A DNA stretch of 34,670 nucleotides from Ruminococcus sp. YE282 (GTDB lineage Bacteria > Bacillota > Clostridia > Oscillospirales > Acutalibacteraceae). Of the stretch, positions 16,913-26,196 are shown one piece after another (the first letter of the stretch is position 1; every line of letters starts with the position of its first letter). The notes under the pieces are model-generated. The model saw only the letters and a program-made list of their open reading frames with translations, did not search any database and was not told where the DNA came from. Made by a program: the position numbers and the translations under genes. The stretch is from assembly GCA_900101355.1 (NCBI GenBank), contig FMUV01000025.1, forward strand, positions 1-34,670, in the 5' to 3' direction.

Positions 16913-18679
16913 TTGAAATCAGGTATCATAACAAAAGTTGCAGGCCCTCTTGTTATTGCAGACGGTATGAGGGACGCTAATTTGTTTGACGTTGTGCGCG
17001 TCAGCAATCAACGCCTAATCGGCGAGATAATAGAAATGCACGGAGAAAAGGCTTCAATTCAGGTTTATGAAGAAACCTCGGGACTGGGTCCGGGAGAAGT
17101 TGTTGAATCAACGGGTGCTCCGCTTTCCGTTGAACTTGGGCCCGGATTGATAGGCTCAATATATGACGGTATACAAAGACCGCTTAATGAAATTATGAAA
17201 ATAGCCGGCACAAACCTTAAAAGAGGCGTTGACGTACCGTCACTGAATCACGAAAAAAAGTGGCACTTTACACCGACTGTTAAACAGGGCGACAAGGTTA
17301 TTTCGGGCGATGTTATCGGAACAATACAGGAAACCCACGCAGTTCTTCATAAAATAATGGTGCCGAATAAAGTAAACGGAACTATAAAAAATATAAAACA
17401 GGGCGATTTTACCATTGACGAAATTGTGGCAGTAGTTGAGACCGAAAAAGGCGAACAGCAAATAAAAATGATGACTACTTGGCCTGTTCGTGTCGGAAGG
17501 CCATATAAAAAGAAACTTTCTCCTGATATTCTGCTTACAACAGGTCAGAGACCGATTGACACGCTGTTTCCGCTTGCAAAAGGCGGAGTTGCCGCTGTTC
17601 CCGGCCCGTTCGGTTCAGGCAAAACAGTTGTGCAGCACCAGCTTGCAAAGTGGGCGGCAGCTGACATTATTGTATATATCGGCTGCGGCGAACGCGGAAA
17701 CGAAATGACCGACGTACTCAATGAATTTCCGGAACTTAAGGACCCACGTACGGGCAATTCTCTGATGGAAAGAACGGTTCTTATTGCAAACACATCTGAT
17801 ATGCCTGTTGCGGCAAGAGAAGCGTCTATTTATACAGGCATTACAATTGCTGAATATTTCCGTGATATGGGATATACGGTTGCGCTTATGGCGGATTCTA
17901 CGTCTCGCTGGGCTGAGGCTTTGCGTGAAATGTCAGGCAGACTTGAAGAAATGCCTGGCGAAGAGGGCTATCCTGCCTATCTTGGCAGCCGACTTGCACA
18001 GTTTTATGAAAGAGCAGGACGGGTTATAGTAAACGGAAGCAAGGACACCGAAGCCGCTCTTTCTGTTATCGGCGCAGTATCGCCTCCCGGCGGCGACATC
18101 TCAGAACCTGTTTCTCAGGCAACGCTTAGAATAGTTAAAGTATTCTGGGAGCTTGACGCAAATCTTGCATACAAGCGACACTTCCCTGCCATCAACTGGC
18201 TTACAAGTTATTCTCTGTATACAGACAAATTAAAAGATTGGTTTGCAAAAAATGCCGCCCCTGACTTTATGGAACTCAGAGGCAGGATGATGTCACTTTT
18301 GCAAGATGAAAGCAAACTTCAGGAAATTGTTAACCTTGTCGGTATGGACGCATTGTCCGCTCCGGACAGACTAAAACTTGAATCCTCACGCTCAATACGT
18401 GAAGACTACCTGCACCAAAATGCCTTTGACCCGACTGACACCTATACATCTCTGAAAAAGCAAGTTCTTATGATGAGAGCAATATTAAGTTATTATGACA
18501 AGTCGCTTGAGGCACTAAAAAGAGGCGCAAATATTGAAATGCTTGTAAATATTCCTGTCAGAGAAAGAATCGGCAGGTTTAAGTATGAACCTGAAGAAAA
18601 TATTGAAAATGAATTTAGCTCAATAGAAGCTCAGCTTGACAGTGAAATTAAAGATGTTTTAGAAAGGAGCGACGACTGA
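16913..18679 (+). CDS. ntpA: V-type ATP synthase catalytic subunit A
   Basis: The 588-residue catalytic subunit carries the P-loop 'GPFGSGKT' at 231-238, 'GCGERGNEM' with the catalytic Glu, '[33 protein letters not shown]' and the A-type non-homologous insertion before the P-loop, which separates it from F-type beta. It hydrolyses ATP at the A/B interface. The start is called at TTG 16913 because GAGGTG sits exactly 6 bases upstream; an in-frame GTG at 16904 lies inside that ribosome site. The stop codon overlaps the start of ntpB (TGATG). Confidence 0.95.
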   Translation: MKSGIITKVAGPLVIADGMRDANLFDVVRVSNQRLIGEIIEMHGEKASIQVYEETSGLGPGEVVESTGAPLSVELGPGLIGSIYDGIQRPLNEIMKIAGTNLKRGVDVPSLNHEKKWHFTPTVKQGDKVISGDVIGTIQETHAVLHKIMVPNKVNGTIKNIKQGDFTIDEIVAVVETEKGEQQIKMMTTWPVRVGRPYKKKLSPDILLTTGQRPIDTLFPLAKGGVAAVPGPFGSGKTVVQHQLAKWAAADIIVYIGCGERGNEMTDVLNEFPELKDPRTGNSLMERTVLIANTSDMPVAAREASIYTGITIAEYFRDMGYTVALMADSTSRWAEALREMSGRLEEMPGEEGYPAYLGSRLAQFYERAGRVIVNGSKDTEAALSVIGAVSPPGGDISEPVSQATLRIVKVFWELDANLAYKRHFPAINWLTSYSLYTDKLKDWFAKNAAPDFMELRGRMMSLLQDESKLQEIVNLVGMDALSAPDRLKLESSRSIREDYLHQNAFDPTDTYTSLKKQVLMMRAILSYYDKSLEALKRGANIEMLVNIPVRERIGRFKYEPEENIENEFSSIEAQLDSEIKDVLERSDD

Positions 18680-20052
18680 TGCCAAAAGAATACCGCACCA
18701 TAAGAGAAGTTGCAGGACCGCTTATGATGGTAAGCGATGTTGAAAACGTGAAGTACGACGAGCTTGGTGAAATTGAACTTCGCGACGGCGAAACACGCCG
18801 TTGCAAAGTTCTTGAAATTGACGGAAACAATGCTTTGGTACAGTTGTTTGACTCTGCGGCAGGCATTAACCTTGCTGATTCAAAGATACGCTTTCTCGGC
18901 AGGTCTATGCAGCTTCCCGTATCACCCGATATGCTTTCAAGAGTATTTGACGGTTTGGGAAATCCGATTGACGACGGTCCGGCTCTTATTCCCGAAAAAC
19001 GCCTTGATATTAACGGCACCCCTATGAACCCTGCGGCAAGAAATTATCCCCAGGAGTTTATTCAGACAGGAATATCGGCAATTGACGGACTTAATACCCT
19101 TGTTAGAGGTCAGAAATTACCTATTTTTTCTGCCTCGGGTCTTCCCCACGCTCAGCTTGCGGCGCAAATTGCACGCCAGGCAACCGTCAGAGGAAAAAAC
19201 GAGCAGTTTGCGGTTGTATTCGCCGCAATGGGAATTACTTTTGAAGAATCTAACTATTTTATTAATTCTTTTAAAGAAACAGGCGCCATTGACAGAACCG
19301 TTATGTTTGTAAACCTTGCAAACGACCCTGCAATTGAACGTATTGCAACGCCGAGAATGGCGCTTACCGCAGCGGAATATCTTGCATTTGACCTTGGAAT
19401 GCATGTTCTTGTCATTATGACGGATATAACAAACTATGCAGATGCCCTGCGTGAAGTTTCTGCCGCACGAAAAGAAGTTCCGGGCAGACGAGGTTATCCC
19501 GGATATATGTATACCGACCTTGCAACACTTTACGAGCGTGCGGGTAGGCTTAGAGGCAAGGACGGCTCCATAACGCTCATTCCGATTCTCACAATGCCAG
19601 AAGACGACAAAACTCACCCCATTCCCGACCTTACGGGATATATCACAGAGGGGCAAATAATACTCTCGCGTGAACTTTACAGAAAAGGCGTTACACCGCC
19701 TATTGACGTTTTGCCGTCACTTTCACGTCTTAAGGACAAAGGAATCGGAGAAGGACGAACCAGAAAAGACCACTCGGCAACAATGAACCAGCTTTTTGCC
19801 GCCTATGCTCGAGGCAAAGACGCAAGAGAACTTATGGTTATTCTCGGAGAAGCCGCTTTGACTGATATGGACAAAAAATATGCTGAATTTGCCGAAGCAT
19901 TTGAAAAAGAATATGTGTCACAGGGGTACGAAGCCAACCGCTCTATTGAAGAAACACTTGATATCGGCTGGAGACTCCTCCATATTCTTCCACGAAGCGA
20001 ACTGAAACGTATTAAGGATGAAACGCTTGACGAGTATTATGACAAGCAGTAA
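18679..20052 (+). CDS. ntpB: V-type ATP synthase regulatory subunit B
   Basis: The 457-residue non-catalytic partner of subunit A has, at the P-loop place, '[19 protein letters not shown]', the degenerate form typical of B subunits. Other marks are '[15 protein letters not shown]', '[25 protein letters not shown]' and '[18 protein letters not shown]'. Its start overlaps the ntpA stop by one base, with AAAGGAG upstream, giving A and B matched translation for the A3B3 head. Confidence 0.95.
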   Translation: MPKEYRTIREVAGPLMMVSDVENVKYDELGEIELRDGETRRCKVLEIDGNNALVQLFDSAAGINLADSKIRFLGRSMQLPVSPDMLSRVFDGLGNPIDDGPALIPEKRLDINGTPMNPAARNYPQEFIQTGISAIDGLNTLVRGQKLPIFSASGLPHAQLAAQIARQATVRGKNEQFAVVFAAMGITFEESNYFINSFKETGAIDRTVMFVNLANDPAIERIATPRMALTAAEYLAFDLGMHVLVIMTDITNYADALREVSAARKEVPGRRGYPGYMYTDLATLYERAGRLRGKDGSITLIPILTMPEDDKTHPIPDLTGYITEGQIILSRELYRKGVTPPIDVLPSLSRLKDKGIGEGRTRKDHSATMNQLFAAYARGKDARELMVILGEAALTDMDKKYAEFAEAFEKEYVSQGYEANRSIEETLDIGWRLLHILPRSELKRIKDETLDEYYDKQ

Positions 20053-20073
20053 CTGCATTGAAGGTGCAATTAT

Positions 20074-20739
20074 ATGGCAATTATGAACGTAAATCCCACG
20101 AGAATGCAGCTTAGCAAGCTAAAAAAACAGCTTGTTACTGCCGTTCGTGGTCATAAAATGTTAAAAGATAAACGTGATGAGCTTATGCGGCAGTTTCTTG
20201 ACCTTGTAAAGGAAACACGTGAACTTAGAGATAAGGTCGAACGAGAATTAAATGAGTGTAATTCTCACTTTGTAAATGCAAGCGCCGTAATGTCAAAACA
20301 GGCTCTTGATGCCTCGCTTATGTCACCAAAGCAGCAAATAAATATAGAGATAAGCGCAAAAAACGTTATGAGCGTTGAGATTCCGCAATTTGATACGAGT
20401 AATCGAACAAATGACGAAGGGGATATCTTTCCGTACGGCTTTGCCTTTACTTCTTTTGAGCTTGACGATGCAATTATGTCGCTTAATGATGTGCTTCCGG
20501 ATATGATAAAACTTGCTCAATACGAAAAAAGCTGTGAACTTATGTCGGCGGAAATTGAAAAAACACGCCGCAGGGTTAATTCTCTTGAACACGTTATGAT
20601 TCCCCGATATCAGGAGACAATTAAATACATCTCTATGAAATTAGAAGAAAACGACAGAAGCAGCCGAACAAGACTTATGAAAGTTAAGGATATGCTGCTT
20701 GATAAAGCTCATCATTATTCTTCTAAGGAATATTATTAG
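20074..20739 (+). CDS. ntpD: V-type ATP synthase subunit D (central shaft)
   Basis: The 221-residue protein has long N- and C-terminal helices that form the rotating shaft; 'NVNPTRMQLSKLKKQLVTAVRGHKMLKDKRDELMRQF' at the N-terminus is the family signature, and 'RRRVNSLEHVMIPRYQETIKYI' is the conserved C-terminal helix. It closes the operon. Its last 17 bases overlap the end of the convergent kinase-like gene and no terminator is visible between them. Confidence 0.93.
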   Translation: MAIMNVNPTRMQLSKLKKQLVTAVRGHKMLKDKRDELMRQFLDLVKETRELRDKVERELNECNSHFVNASAVMSKQALDASLMSPKQQINIEISAKNVMSVEIPQFDTSNRTNDEGDIFPYGFAFTSFELDDAIMSLNDVLPDMIKLAQYEKSCELMSAEIEKTRRRVNSLEHVMIPRYQETIKYISMKLEENDRSSRTRLMKVKDMLLDKAHHYSSKEYY

Positions 20740-21262
20740 AATGGACATATTGATTAAATTCATCTGTTTTTGACCAATATTTTATTCCCCAATGTTCAAA
20801 ATCCCACTCTTGCATATAATCATTACATTCGTAATCAATATAAAACAGTTTACCTGTCCGAACCACAAAATTAGTTGGGAAATAGTCAATGTTAGTATTT
20901 GCCTTATAGAGCAATGAGCACATTTGATTTACCTGATTGATATAATCATCACGCATTTCATTACGTTTGACAAGTTCAAAGATTGTATAACCCTCAATAT
21001 ATTCCTTGAGGATTCTTTCGTTTTCAACGTCAACATCAAGCAGTTTGGGCATTGGTATTCCGATTTTGCAAAGTTTTTCATAATCATTTAATTCAGATTG
21101 AAGTTTATTTCCGAATTGATAATACGAACACGGTTCGTGGTGTATTTGCTTTACCACGAATCGTGTTTTTCCGTCTGTTACAAGGTATGAATATCCGCCT
21201 TTGCCCTTACCGAGTAATTTTTCTACTGAAAATTTTCTTTGATTTGCACTGATAAACTCCAT
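20723..21262 (-). CDS. Minimal protein-kinase-like (RIO/Bud32-type) protein
   Basis: This 179-residue protein has the elements of a small eukaryote-like kinase: a glycine-rich loop 'LGKGKGGYSYLV' (17-28), Lys38 in 'FVVKQI', Glu57 in 'LQSELNDYEKL', a hinge 'KEYIEGYTIFEL', 'NIDYFPTN' (124-131), where Asp126 and Asn131 keep the D-x4-N spacing of the catalytic loop, and 'YIDYE' with Asp143 in place of DFG. The C-lobe stops soon after, as in RIO, Bud32 and Kdo-kinase-like families. The substrate is unknown. It lies 28 bases downstream of the galactanase, on the same strand, and may be read from the same transcript; its end overlaps ntpD by 17 bases. AGGTG precedes the ATG. Confidence 0.65.
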   Translation of the reverse strand: MEFISANQRKFSVEKLLGKGKGGYSYLVTDGKTRFVVKQIHHEPCSYYQFGNKLQSELNDYEKLCKIGIPMPKLLDVDVENERILKEYIEGYTIFELVKRNEMRDDYINQVNQMCSLLYKANTNIDYFPTNFVVRTGKLFYIDYECNDYMQEWDFEHWGIKYWSKTDEFNQYVHSNNIP

Positions 21263-21290
21263 AATTTCACCTGTAAAATTAAGCCCTCTA

Positions 21291-22658
21291 TTATAAGACG
21301 TTTATTATATTAGCCAAATATTTTTGAATCTTTGTTGAATCGGTTATATCAATGGTTCCGTCGCAATTAACATCAGCAAGTTTTATTTGAGTTTCATCAA
21401 AACTTACAATGCCGGAACAATATTTTTGAATAAGAGTCGAATCAATAACATCAATCTTTCCATCGCAGTTTACATCGCCTGTTTGATATTGAGGGGCAAA
21501 GTCCTTGAAAACTCTAAGAGAGTTAAGAGGCTTTCCGTTCTTGTCAAAAAGAGCCTGATTGTCCCACGACGAACCACCGTGATATTGTGCCTTGTCATCA
21601 CAATATTCTGCGGCATAGGACGACTCCCATCCGGACCCGAATTGCTCCCACTTCTTCAGGTTATCCTGATAGGAATTTGTACCGACAGTTATCCATGACG
21701 GTTCCCAATAAAACACGCCGAGTCCTTTTTCTCCAACATTTGCAACCGCCGACATAACATCGCTGACGGCATTTTTTTGTCCATCGACGCTGACAGGATA
21801 TTTAAGATAGGTTTCATTTCCGCTTATGTTATTTGCAAAAAAATCGCTGTCTTGATTTGTGAACGGATAAGATGTTTCGGCACACAGAACATATTTGTTA
21901 TACTTATCCGCTATGTTCTTAAGTTGGTAAGTCAGGTTTTCTGTTGTGCCGTGCCAATACGAATAATACGAACTCGCAAAAACATCGTAATCAACTCCGT
22001 ATTTGTTTAAATTCCCTGCAAAGTATTCATAGCCGTTCTTTTCGGGATTTGTATAATGAACCGCCTTTAAAATCTTACTGTCCACATCTTTAACGGCAGA
22101 AAATTCGCTTTTTAGAAGAGCGGCAACATTTTTTGCTGAGGTTTCGCCGCACATACTGCTGTTAATTTCATTGCCTATCTGAACCATACCGACATCTACA
22201 CCGTTTGACTCTAATGTTTCAAGGCTTGAAAATACATAATCATATACACCACGTTGTTGTGACGGGTCAGTCCAAAAATCAGAAAGATGAAAATCAGCAA
22301 AAACTTTCATTGAACTTTCGGAGGCAAGCTTTCCAATGGTTACGGCATTTTGCAAGTCACAATTTCCTCCGCCGTATCCGTTTCCGTTTTCGTCATACGG
22401 ATTATTCCATATTCTGATTCTGACATAGTTAATTCCACAATTTTTCAAAAAAGCAAAATACTGTTTATCTGTCAATTTATTTCCGTCAAAGTCGTAAAAA
22501 TCAACTCCACTGTTTTTTAGAGATATATAAGACGATACGTCTACTCCCCTAACGTCAAGAAAACTATTGTTATGTTTTTCAGCCGCACCGACAGAAACAA
22601 TTGAACAAACCATAATACATATGGAAATTAATAAAGAAAAAATCTTATTTTTAAACAT
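21291..22658 (-). CDS. Secreted GH53 endo-beta-1,4-galactanase with type I dockerin
   Basis: The 455-residue protein has a signal peptide (1 to about 26), a GH53 catalytic domain (about 34-390) and a C-terminal dockerin (394-455). GH53 marks are 'RGVDVSSY', 'YVRIRIWNNP', 'ADFHLSDFWTDP', 'QIGNEINSSM' (acid/base Glu164) and 'VLCAETSYPF' (nucleophile Glu261). GH53 enzymes cut the beta-1,4-galactan side chains of pectic rhamnogalacturonan I. The dockerin has two calcium loops, 'DVNCDGKIDVID' and 'DVNCDGTIDITD', each followed by a 'STxIQKY' helix; the Cys in both loops is an uncommon detail. A dockerin implies a cohesin scaffold elsewhere in the genome. The start at 22658 puts the signal peptide at the N-terminus. 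Confidence 0.92.
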   Translation of the reverse strand: MFKNKIFSLLISICIMVCSIVSVGAAEKHNNSFLDVRGVDVSSYISLKNSGVDFYDFDGNKLTDKQYFAFLKNCGINYVRIRIWNNPYDENGNGYGGGNCDLQNAVTIGKLASESSMKVFADFHLSDFWTDPSQQRGVYDYVFSSLETLESNGVDVGMVQIGNEINSSMCGETSAKNVAALLKSEFSAVKDVDSKILKAVHYTNPEKNGYEYFAGNLNKYGVDYDVFASSYYSYWHGTTENLTYQLKNIADKYNKYVLCAETSYPFTNQDSDFFANNISGNETYLKYPVSVDGQKNAVSDVMSAVANVGEKGLGVFYWEPSWITVGTNSYQDNLKKWEQFGSGWESSYAAEYCDDKAQYHGGSSWDNQALFDKNGKPLNSLRVFKDFAPQYQTGDVNCDGKIDVIDSTLIQKYCSGIVSFDETQIKLADVNCDGTIDITDSTKIQKYLANIINVL

Positions 22659-22868
22659 ATTTTCCACTTCCGTAAAACTAAATATTTTTAATCTGAGCAA
22701 CACAATGCCTTGCTTGCACAGGGAAAGACTTTAGAACAATTGCAAGCAGTTTAATGGCAGGCGTTAGCTAATCAGAATTTAAGCGAGGAATATAATATTC
22801 CCCCAATTAAACCTTGAATGTTCACCGTCTTAAGAGGTGAGGAACATCAGCATCTAAATTATATTTTG
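22659..22868. other. Hairpin-rich leader region upstream of the galactanase
   Basis: No gene is seen. Three stems lie close together: 22711-22718 with 22741-22748 (8 bp perfect), 22787-22801 (6 bp, 3-base loop) and 22818-22826 with 22836-22846 (about 8 bp with a bulge). If the promoter at 22869-22897 is used, all lie in the roughly 200-base galactanase leader on the minus strand. Known riboswitch cores were not recognised. The part 22782-22837 also weakly resembles the intergenic element at 11364-11416 in plus orientation. Confidence 0.35.
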
Positions 22869-22897
22869 ATTATAACAACCGTACACAGAAAAGTAAA
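22869..22897 (-). promoter_or_regulatory. Possible promoter of the galactanase gene
   Basis: A perfect TATAAT (22874-22869) has TTTACT 17 bases upstream (22897-22892) on the minus strand. The -35 box is weak, so an activator may be needed. The leader to the ATG would be about 200 bases. Confidence 0.45.
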
Positions 22898-22920
22898 TAT
22901 GTTGTATTAATTTTTTATAC

Positions 22921-22963
22921 AAAAAAGGCAAAGTCCACAGCAATAAACCATAGACTTCGCCTT
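22921..22963 (-). terminator. Terminator of the pflB-pflA operon
   Basis: An 11-bp stem with one G-U pair joins 22953-22963 and 22925-22935, followed on the minus strand by six U. It lies 20 bases past the pflA stop and is a standard intrinsic terminator. Confidence 0.85.
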
Positions 22964-22982
22964 GATTAATTTTATTAAAGAC

Positions 22983-23720
22983 TTAACAATTTAAAATCTT
23001 TTTAGCATTTTCAACTTCAGCTTTTGTCGGAGTGGGCACACCCTCAAGAGGATAGGGAATACCTAACTTTTCATATTTTGGAACACCTAAAGTATGATAT
23101 GGCAACACCTCAACACGTTTAACCGTCTTTAGTGTGCTGATGAAATCCGCTAAGCCCTTTAAATCGTCATCATTTTCGGTAATTGTCGGAACAAGCACGT
23201 GGCGAATCCACATATCAATTCCGTTATCCGACAACCAACGTGCCAAATCAAGAATATTCTTATTTGAGTGACTGGTAAGCTTGCGGTGCTTTTCATCATC
23301 AATTTCTTTAATATCAAGAATTACGAGATCTGTATATTTCATAAGTTCCTGAAATTTTGAAAAGAACGGCTCATTATGTGTAAAAGGAGAACCGGAGGTA
23401 TCAAGAGCCGTTGAAACGCCGTGCTCTTTAGCAAGTTTGAACAGTTCTGTAACAAATTTAATCTGGAGCATTGCCTCTCCGCCGCTGACGGTAATTCCGC
23501 CGCCGCCTTTCCAATAGTTCTTATATTTGTAAGCCAGGTCAAACGCCTCTTGTGCTGTCATTTCATCGCCGCCCTTAACCGCCCAGGTTTCAGGGTTGTG
23601 GCAATATTTACAACGCATTGGGCAACCCTGGAGGAAGAAAATGAAACGCACTCCGGGACCGTCAACCGAACCAAAACTTTCTGTGGAATTGATATGACCG
23701 ATAATCTTTTCTGCGCTCAT
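22983..23720 (-). CDS. pflA: Pyruvate formate-lyase-activating enzyme (radical SAM)
   Basis: The 245-residue radical SAM enzyme has 'GCPMRCKYCHNPETW', with Cys33, Cys37 and Cys40 in the C-x3-C-x2-C pattern that holds the [4Fe-4S] cluster, and 'GGGITVSGGEAMLQ' for SAM binding. It abstracts the hydrogen that makes the glycyl radical on PflB. Length matches PflA (about 246). It lies 32 bases after pflB with GGAGG before the ATG, so activator and substrate are made from one message. Confidence 0.95.
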   Translation of the reverse strand: MSAEKIIGHINSTESFGSVDGPGVRFIFFLQGCPMRCKYCHNPETWAVKGGDEMTAQEAFDLAYKYKNYWKGGGGITVSGGEAMLQIKFVTELFKLAKEHGVSTALDTSGSPFTHNEPFFSKFQELMKYTDLVILDIKEIDDEKHRKLTSHSNKNILDLARWLSDNGIDMWIRHVLVPTITENDDDLKGLADFISTLKTVKRVEVLPYHTLGVPKYEKLGIPYPLEGVPTPTKAEVENAKKILNC

Positions 23721-23752
23721 TTTGTCCTCCGTTAAACTAAAAGTTGATTTTA

Positions 23753-26005
23753 TTACATTCTGTCGTGGAATGTACGGCTGATAACATCAAGCTGCTGTTC
23801 ACGAGTAAGGTCGATAAACTTAACAGCGTAACCTGATACACGAATTGTGAAGTTAGCATATTCAGGTTTCTCAGGATGAGCCATAGCATCCTCAAGTTTT
23901 TCACGTCCGAATACGTTTACGTTAAGGTGATGTGCACCCTGGTCAAAGTAACCGTCAAGAACATGAACAAGGTTGTCTGCACGCTCGTTATCATCGTGAC
24001 CAAGAGCGTCTGGGTTCATAGACTGTGTATTTGAAATACCGTCCAAAGCCCATGTATACGGAAGCTTAGCAAGTGAGTTAAGAGAAGCAAGAAGACCGTT
24101 CTTCTCTGCACCGTAACTTGGGTTAGCACCAGGAGCAAGAGGTGTACCGTCACGTCTGCCGTCAGGAAGGTTACCTGTATACTTACCGTAAACAACGTTT
24201 GAAGTAATTGTAAGAATAGAAGTTGTAGGCTCTGAATGACGATATGTGTGACGCATCTTAATCTTTGAAAGGAATCTGCCAAGTACAGCAACTGCGATGT
24301 CATCTGCACGGTCGTCATCGTTACCGTAACGTGGGAAGTCAGACTCATTAATGAAGTCTACTGCATAACCTTCTTCGTCACGAACTACACGAACCTTGCC
24401 GTACTTAAGAGCACTAAGGCTGTCTACAACGTGTGAGAAGCCTGCAATACCTGTTGCGAATGTACGACGTACATTTGTATCAATCAATGCCATCTGAGCA
24501 GCTTCATAGTAATACTTATCATGCATAAAGTGGATAAGGTTAAGTGTATTTACATAGAGGTCAGCAAGCCAATCCATTGTAGCGTCGAACTTGCGGAGTA
24601 CCTGTGAATAATCAAGGTAGTCACCCTCAAGTCTCTGATAGCAAGGAGATACCTGCTGCTTTAACTTTGTATCATAACCGCCGTTGATTGCATAAAGCAA
24701 GCACTTTGCAAGGTTTGCACGAGCTCCAAAGAACTGCATTTCCTTACCTGTCTGTGTTGCGGATACGCAGCAGCAGATTGAGTAATCGTCGCCCCATACC
24801 GGCTTCATTACGTCATCGTTCTCGTACTGAATTGAGCTTGTCTTTACAGAAATCATAGCTGCATACTTCTTGAAGTTTTCAGGAAGCTTTGAAGAATAAA
24901 GAACTGTGAGGTTTGGCTCCGGTGAAGGTCCCATATTCTCAAGTGTGTGCAAGAAACGATAGTCATTCTTTGTAACCATTGATCTGCCGTCGATAGTTGT
25001 ACCGCCAACTTCAAGAGTAGCCCAAACCGGGTCACCTGAGAACAATTCGTTATAAGAAGGAATTCTTGCAAACTTAACCATACGGCACTTGAGTACAAAG
25101 TGGTCGATAAGTTCCTGAGCCTGCTGCTCTGTTAATGTTCCCTCTTCAAGGTCTCTTGTGATATAAATATCAAGGAATGTAGAAACACGACCAACTGACA
25201 TTGCAGCACCGTTCTGAGTCTTGATTGCAGCAAGATAGCCAAAGTAAAGCCACTGAACAGCTTCTTTAGCATTTGTTGCAGGCTTAGAAATATCAAAACC
25301 GTAGATGTTAGCCATCTCTTTCATACCCTTGAGGGCATTAATCTGGTCTGTAACTTCTTCTCTGAGTCTTACGATGTCACCTGTCATACGGTTCTTGCCG
25401 AGGTAAAGCTTATCGTTTTCTTTCTGTTCAATAAGGTAATCAATACCATAAAGAGCAACACGGCGGTAGTCGCCTACGATTCTGCCTCTGCCGTATGTGT
25501 CAGGCAAACCTGTGATGATGTGGCTCTTACGAGCAAGACGCATCTCAGGAGTATATGCATCAAATACGCCCTGGTTATGAGTCTTGTGATACTTTGTAAA
25601 GATTTCGTGAAGCTTTGGACTTGGTGTGTAACCGTAGTTTTCGCAAGCCTGCTCTGCCATTCTGATACCGCCGTAAGGCATAAATGCACGCTTTAACGGC
25701 TTATCTGTCTGAAGACCTACAACCTGCTCCAAATCTTTCATTGATTCGTCGATATATGCAGGGCCGTATGCTGTCAAACCTGAAACTACTTCTGTTTCAC
25801 AGTCAAGAACGCCGCCCTTTGCACGCTCTTCCTTCTGAAGCTCCTGCAATTTGCCCCAAAGCTTATCTGTTGCTTCAGTAGGGCCTTCCAAAAAGCTTTC
25901 GTCACCCTTGTATTCGGTGAAGTTGCGATTTATAAAGTCGCGTACGTCAATTTCTCTTTTCCAATCTCTGCCTTGGAAACCTCTCCAAGCTGATGTTTCT
26001 GTCAT
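23753..26005 (-). CDS. pflB: Formate C-acetyltransferase (pyruvate formate-lyase)
   Basis: The 750-residue glycyl radical enzyme converts pyruvate and CoA to acetyl-CoA and formate. '[10 protein letters not shown]' near the C-terminus carries the radical glycine (Gly725), and '[15 protein letters not shown]' the adjacent active-site cysteines; E. coli has 'ACC' where this protein has three cysteines in a row. '[12 protein letters not shown]' is also conserved. AAGGAGG precedes the ATG. Codons are more biased than in neighbouring genes, as expected for high expression. Upstream, an FNR palindrome is placed to activate the gene when oxygen is absent. Confidence 0.96.
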   Translation of the reverse strand: MTETSAWRGFQGRDWKREIDVRDFINRNFTEYKGDESFLEGPTEATDKLWGKLQELQKEERAKGGVLDCETEVVSGLTAYGPAYIDESMKDLEQVVGLQTDKPLKRAFMPYGGIRMAEQACENYGYTPSPKLHEIFTKYHKTHNQGVFDAYTPEMRLARKSHIITGLPDTYGRGRIVGDYRRVALYGIDYLIEQKENDKLYLGKNRMTGDIVRLREEVTDQINALKGMKEMANIYGFDISKPATNAKEAVQWLYFGYLAAIKTQNGAAMSVGRVSTFLDIYITRDLEEGTLTEQQAQELIDHFVLKCRMVKFARIPSYNELFSGDPVWATLEVGGTTIDGRSMVTKNDYRFLHTLENMGPSPEPNLTVLYSSKLPENFKKYAAMISVKTSSIQYENDDVMKPVWGDDYSICCCVSATQTGKEMQFFGARANLAKCLLYAINGGYDTKLKQQVSPCYQRLEGDYLDYSQVLRKFDATMDWLADLYVNTLNLIHFMHDKYYYEAAQMALIDTNVRRTFATGIAGFSHVVDSLSALKYGKVRVVRDEEGYAVDFINESDFPRYGNDDDRADDIAVAVLGRFLSKIKMRHTYRHSEPTTSILTITSNVVYGKYTGNLPDGRRDGTPLAPGANPSYGAEKNGLLASLNSLAKLPYTWALDGISNTQSMNPDALGHDDNERADNLVHVLDGYFDQGAHHLNVNVFGREKLEDAMAHPEKPEYANFTIRVSGYAVKFIDLTREQQLDVISRTFHDRM

Positions 26006-26066
26006 AAAGATCCTCCTTTAATTTTCGATTGCACGTGTATATTAACATTTATAGTCGAAGTTTACC

Positions 26067-26080
26067 TTGATTTAAATCAA
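26067..26080. promoter_or_regulatory. FNR-type binding site between pflB and the FNR-like regulator
   Basis: TTGAT-TTAA-ATCAA is an exact copy of the E. coli FNR consensus; with one more base each side, CTTGATTTAAATCAAG is a perfect 16-bp palindrome. Its centre (26073.5) is about 41.5 bases from a pflB start predicted near 26032 (-10 TAATAT at 26044-26039), the class II activation position, and about 61.5 bases from the regulator start predicted near 26135, a class I position. Both starts are predictions. Confidence 0.85.
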
Positions 26081-26099
26081 GAAAAACCAATTTTATTGA

Positions 26100-26128
26100 T
26101 TGACAAAGCATTTAATATTGCTTATAAT
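26100..26128 (+). promoter_or_regulatory. Consensus sigma-A promoter of the FNR-like regulator
   Basis: TTGACA (26100-26105) and TATAAT (26123-26128) are both perfect and 17 bases apart. The start would be near 26135, about 62 bases before the ATG. A promoter this good should be active without an activator, so the FNR box may modulate or repress it. Confidence 0.85.
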
Positions 26129-26196
26129 TACAATAAAGAATTAAAATAATATTTGGAGGTGCTCTGGGCTGTCTTAATGCAAAAGCCCTAAGTTTT

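Noticed and set aside
19117..19656. 179-codon open frame antisense to ntpB
   Set aside because: It is Cys/Arg-rich, lies wholly inside ntpB and has no promoter or ribosome site.
22690..22860. c-di-GMP or other known riboswitch before the galactanase
   Set aside because: Stems are present but none of the conserved core sequences I know could be found, so it is listed only as a structured leader.
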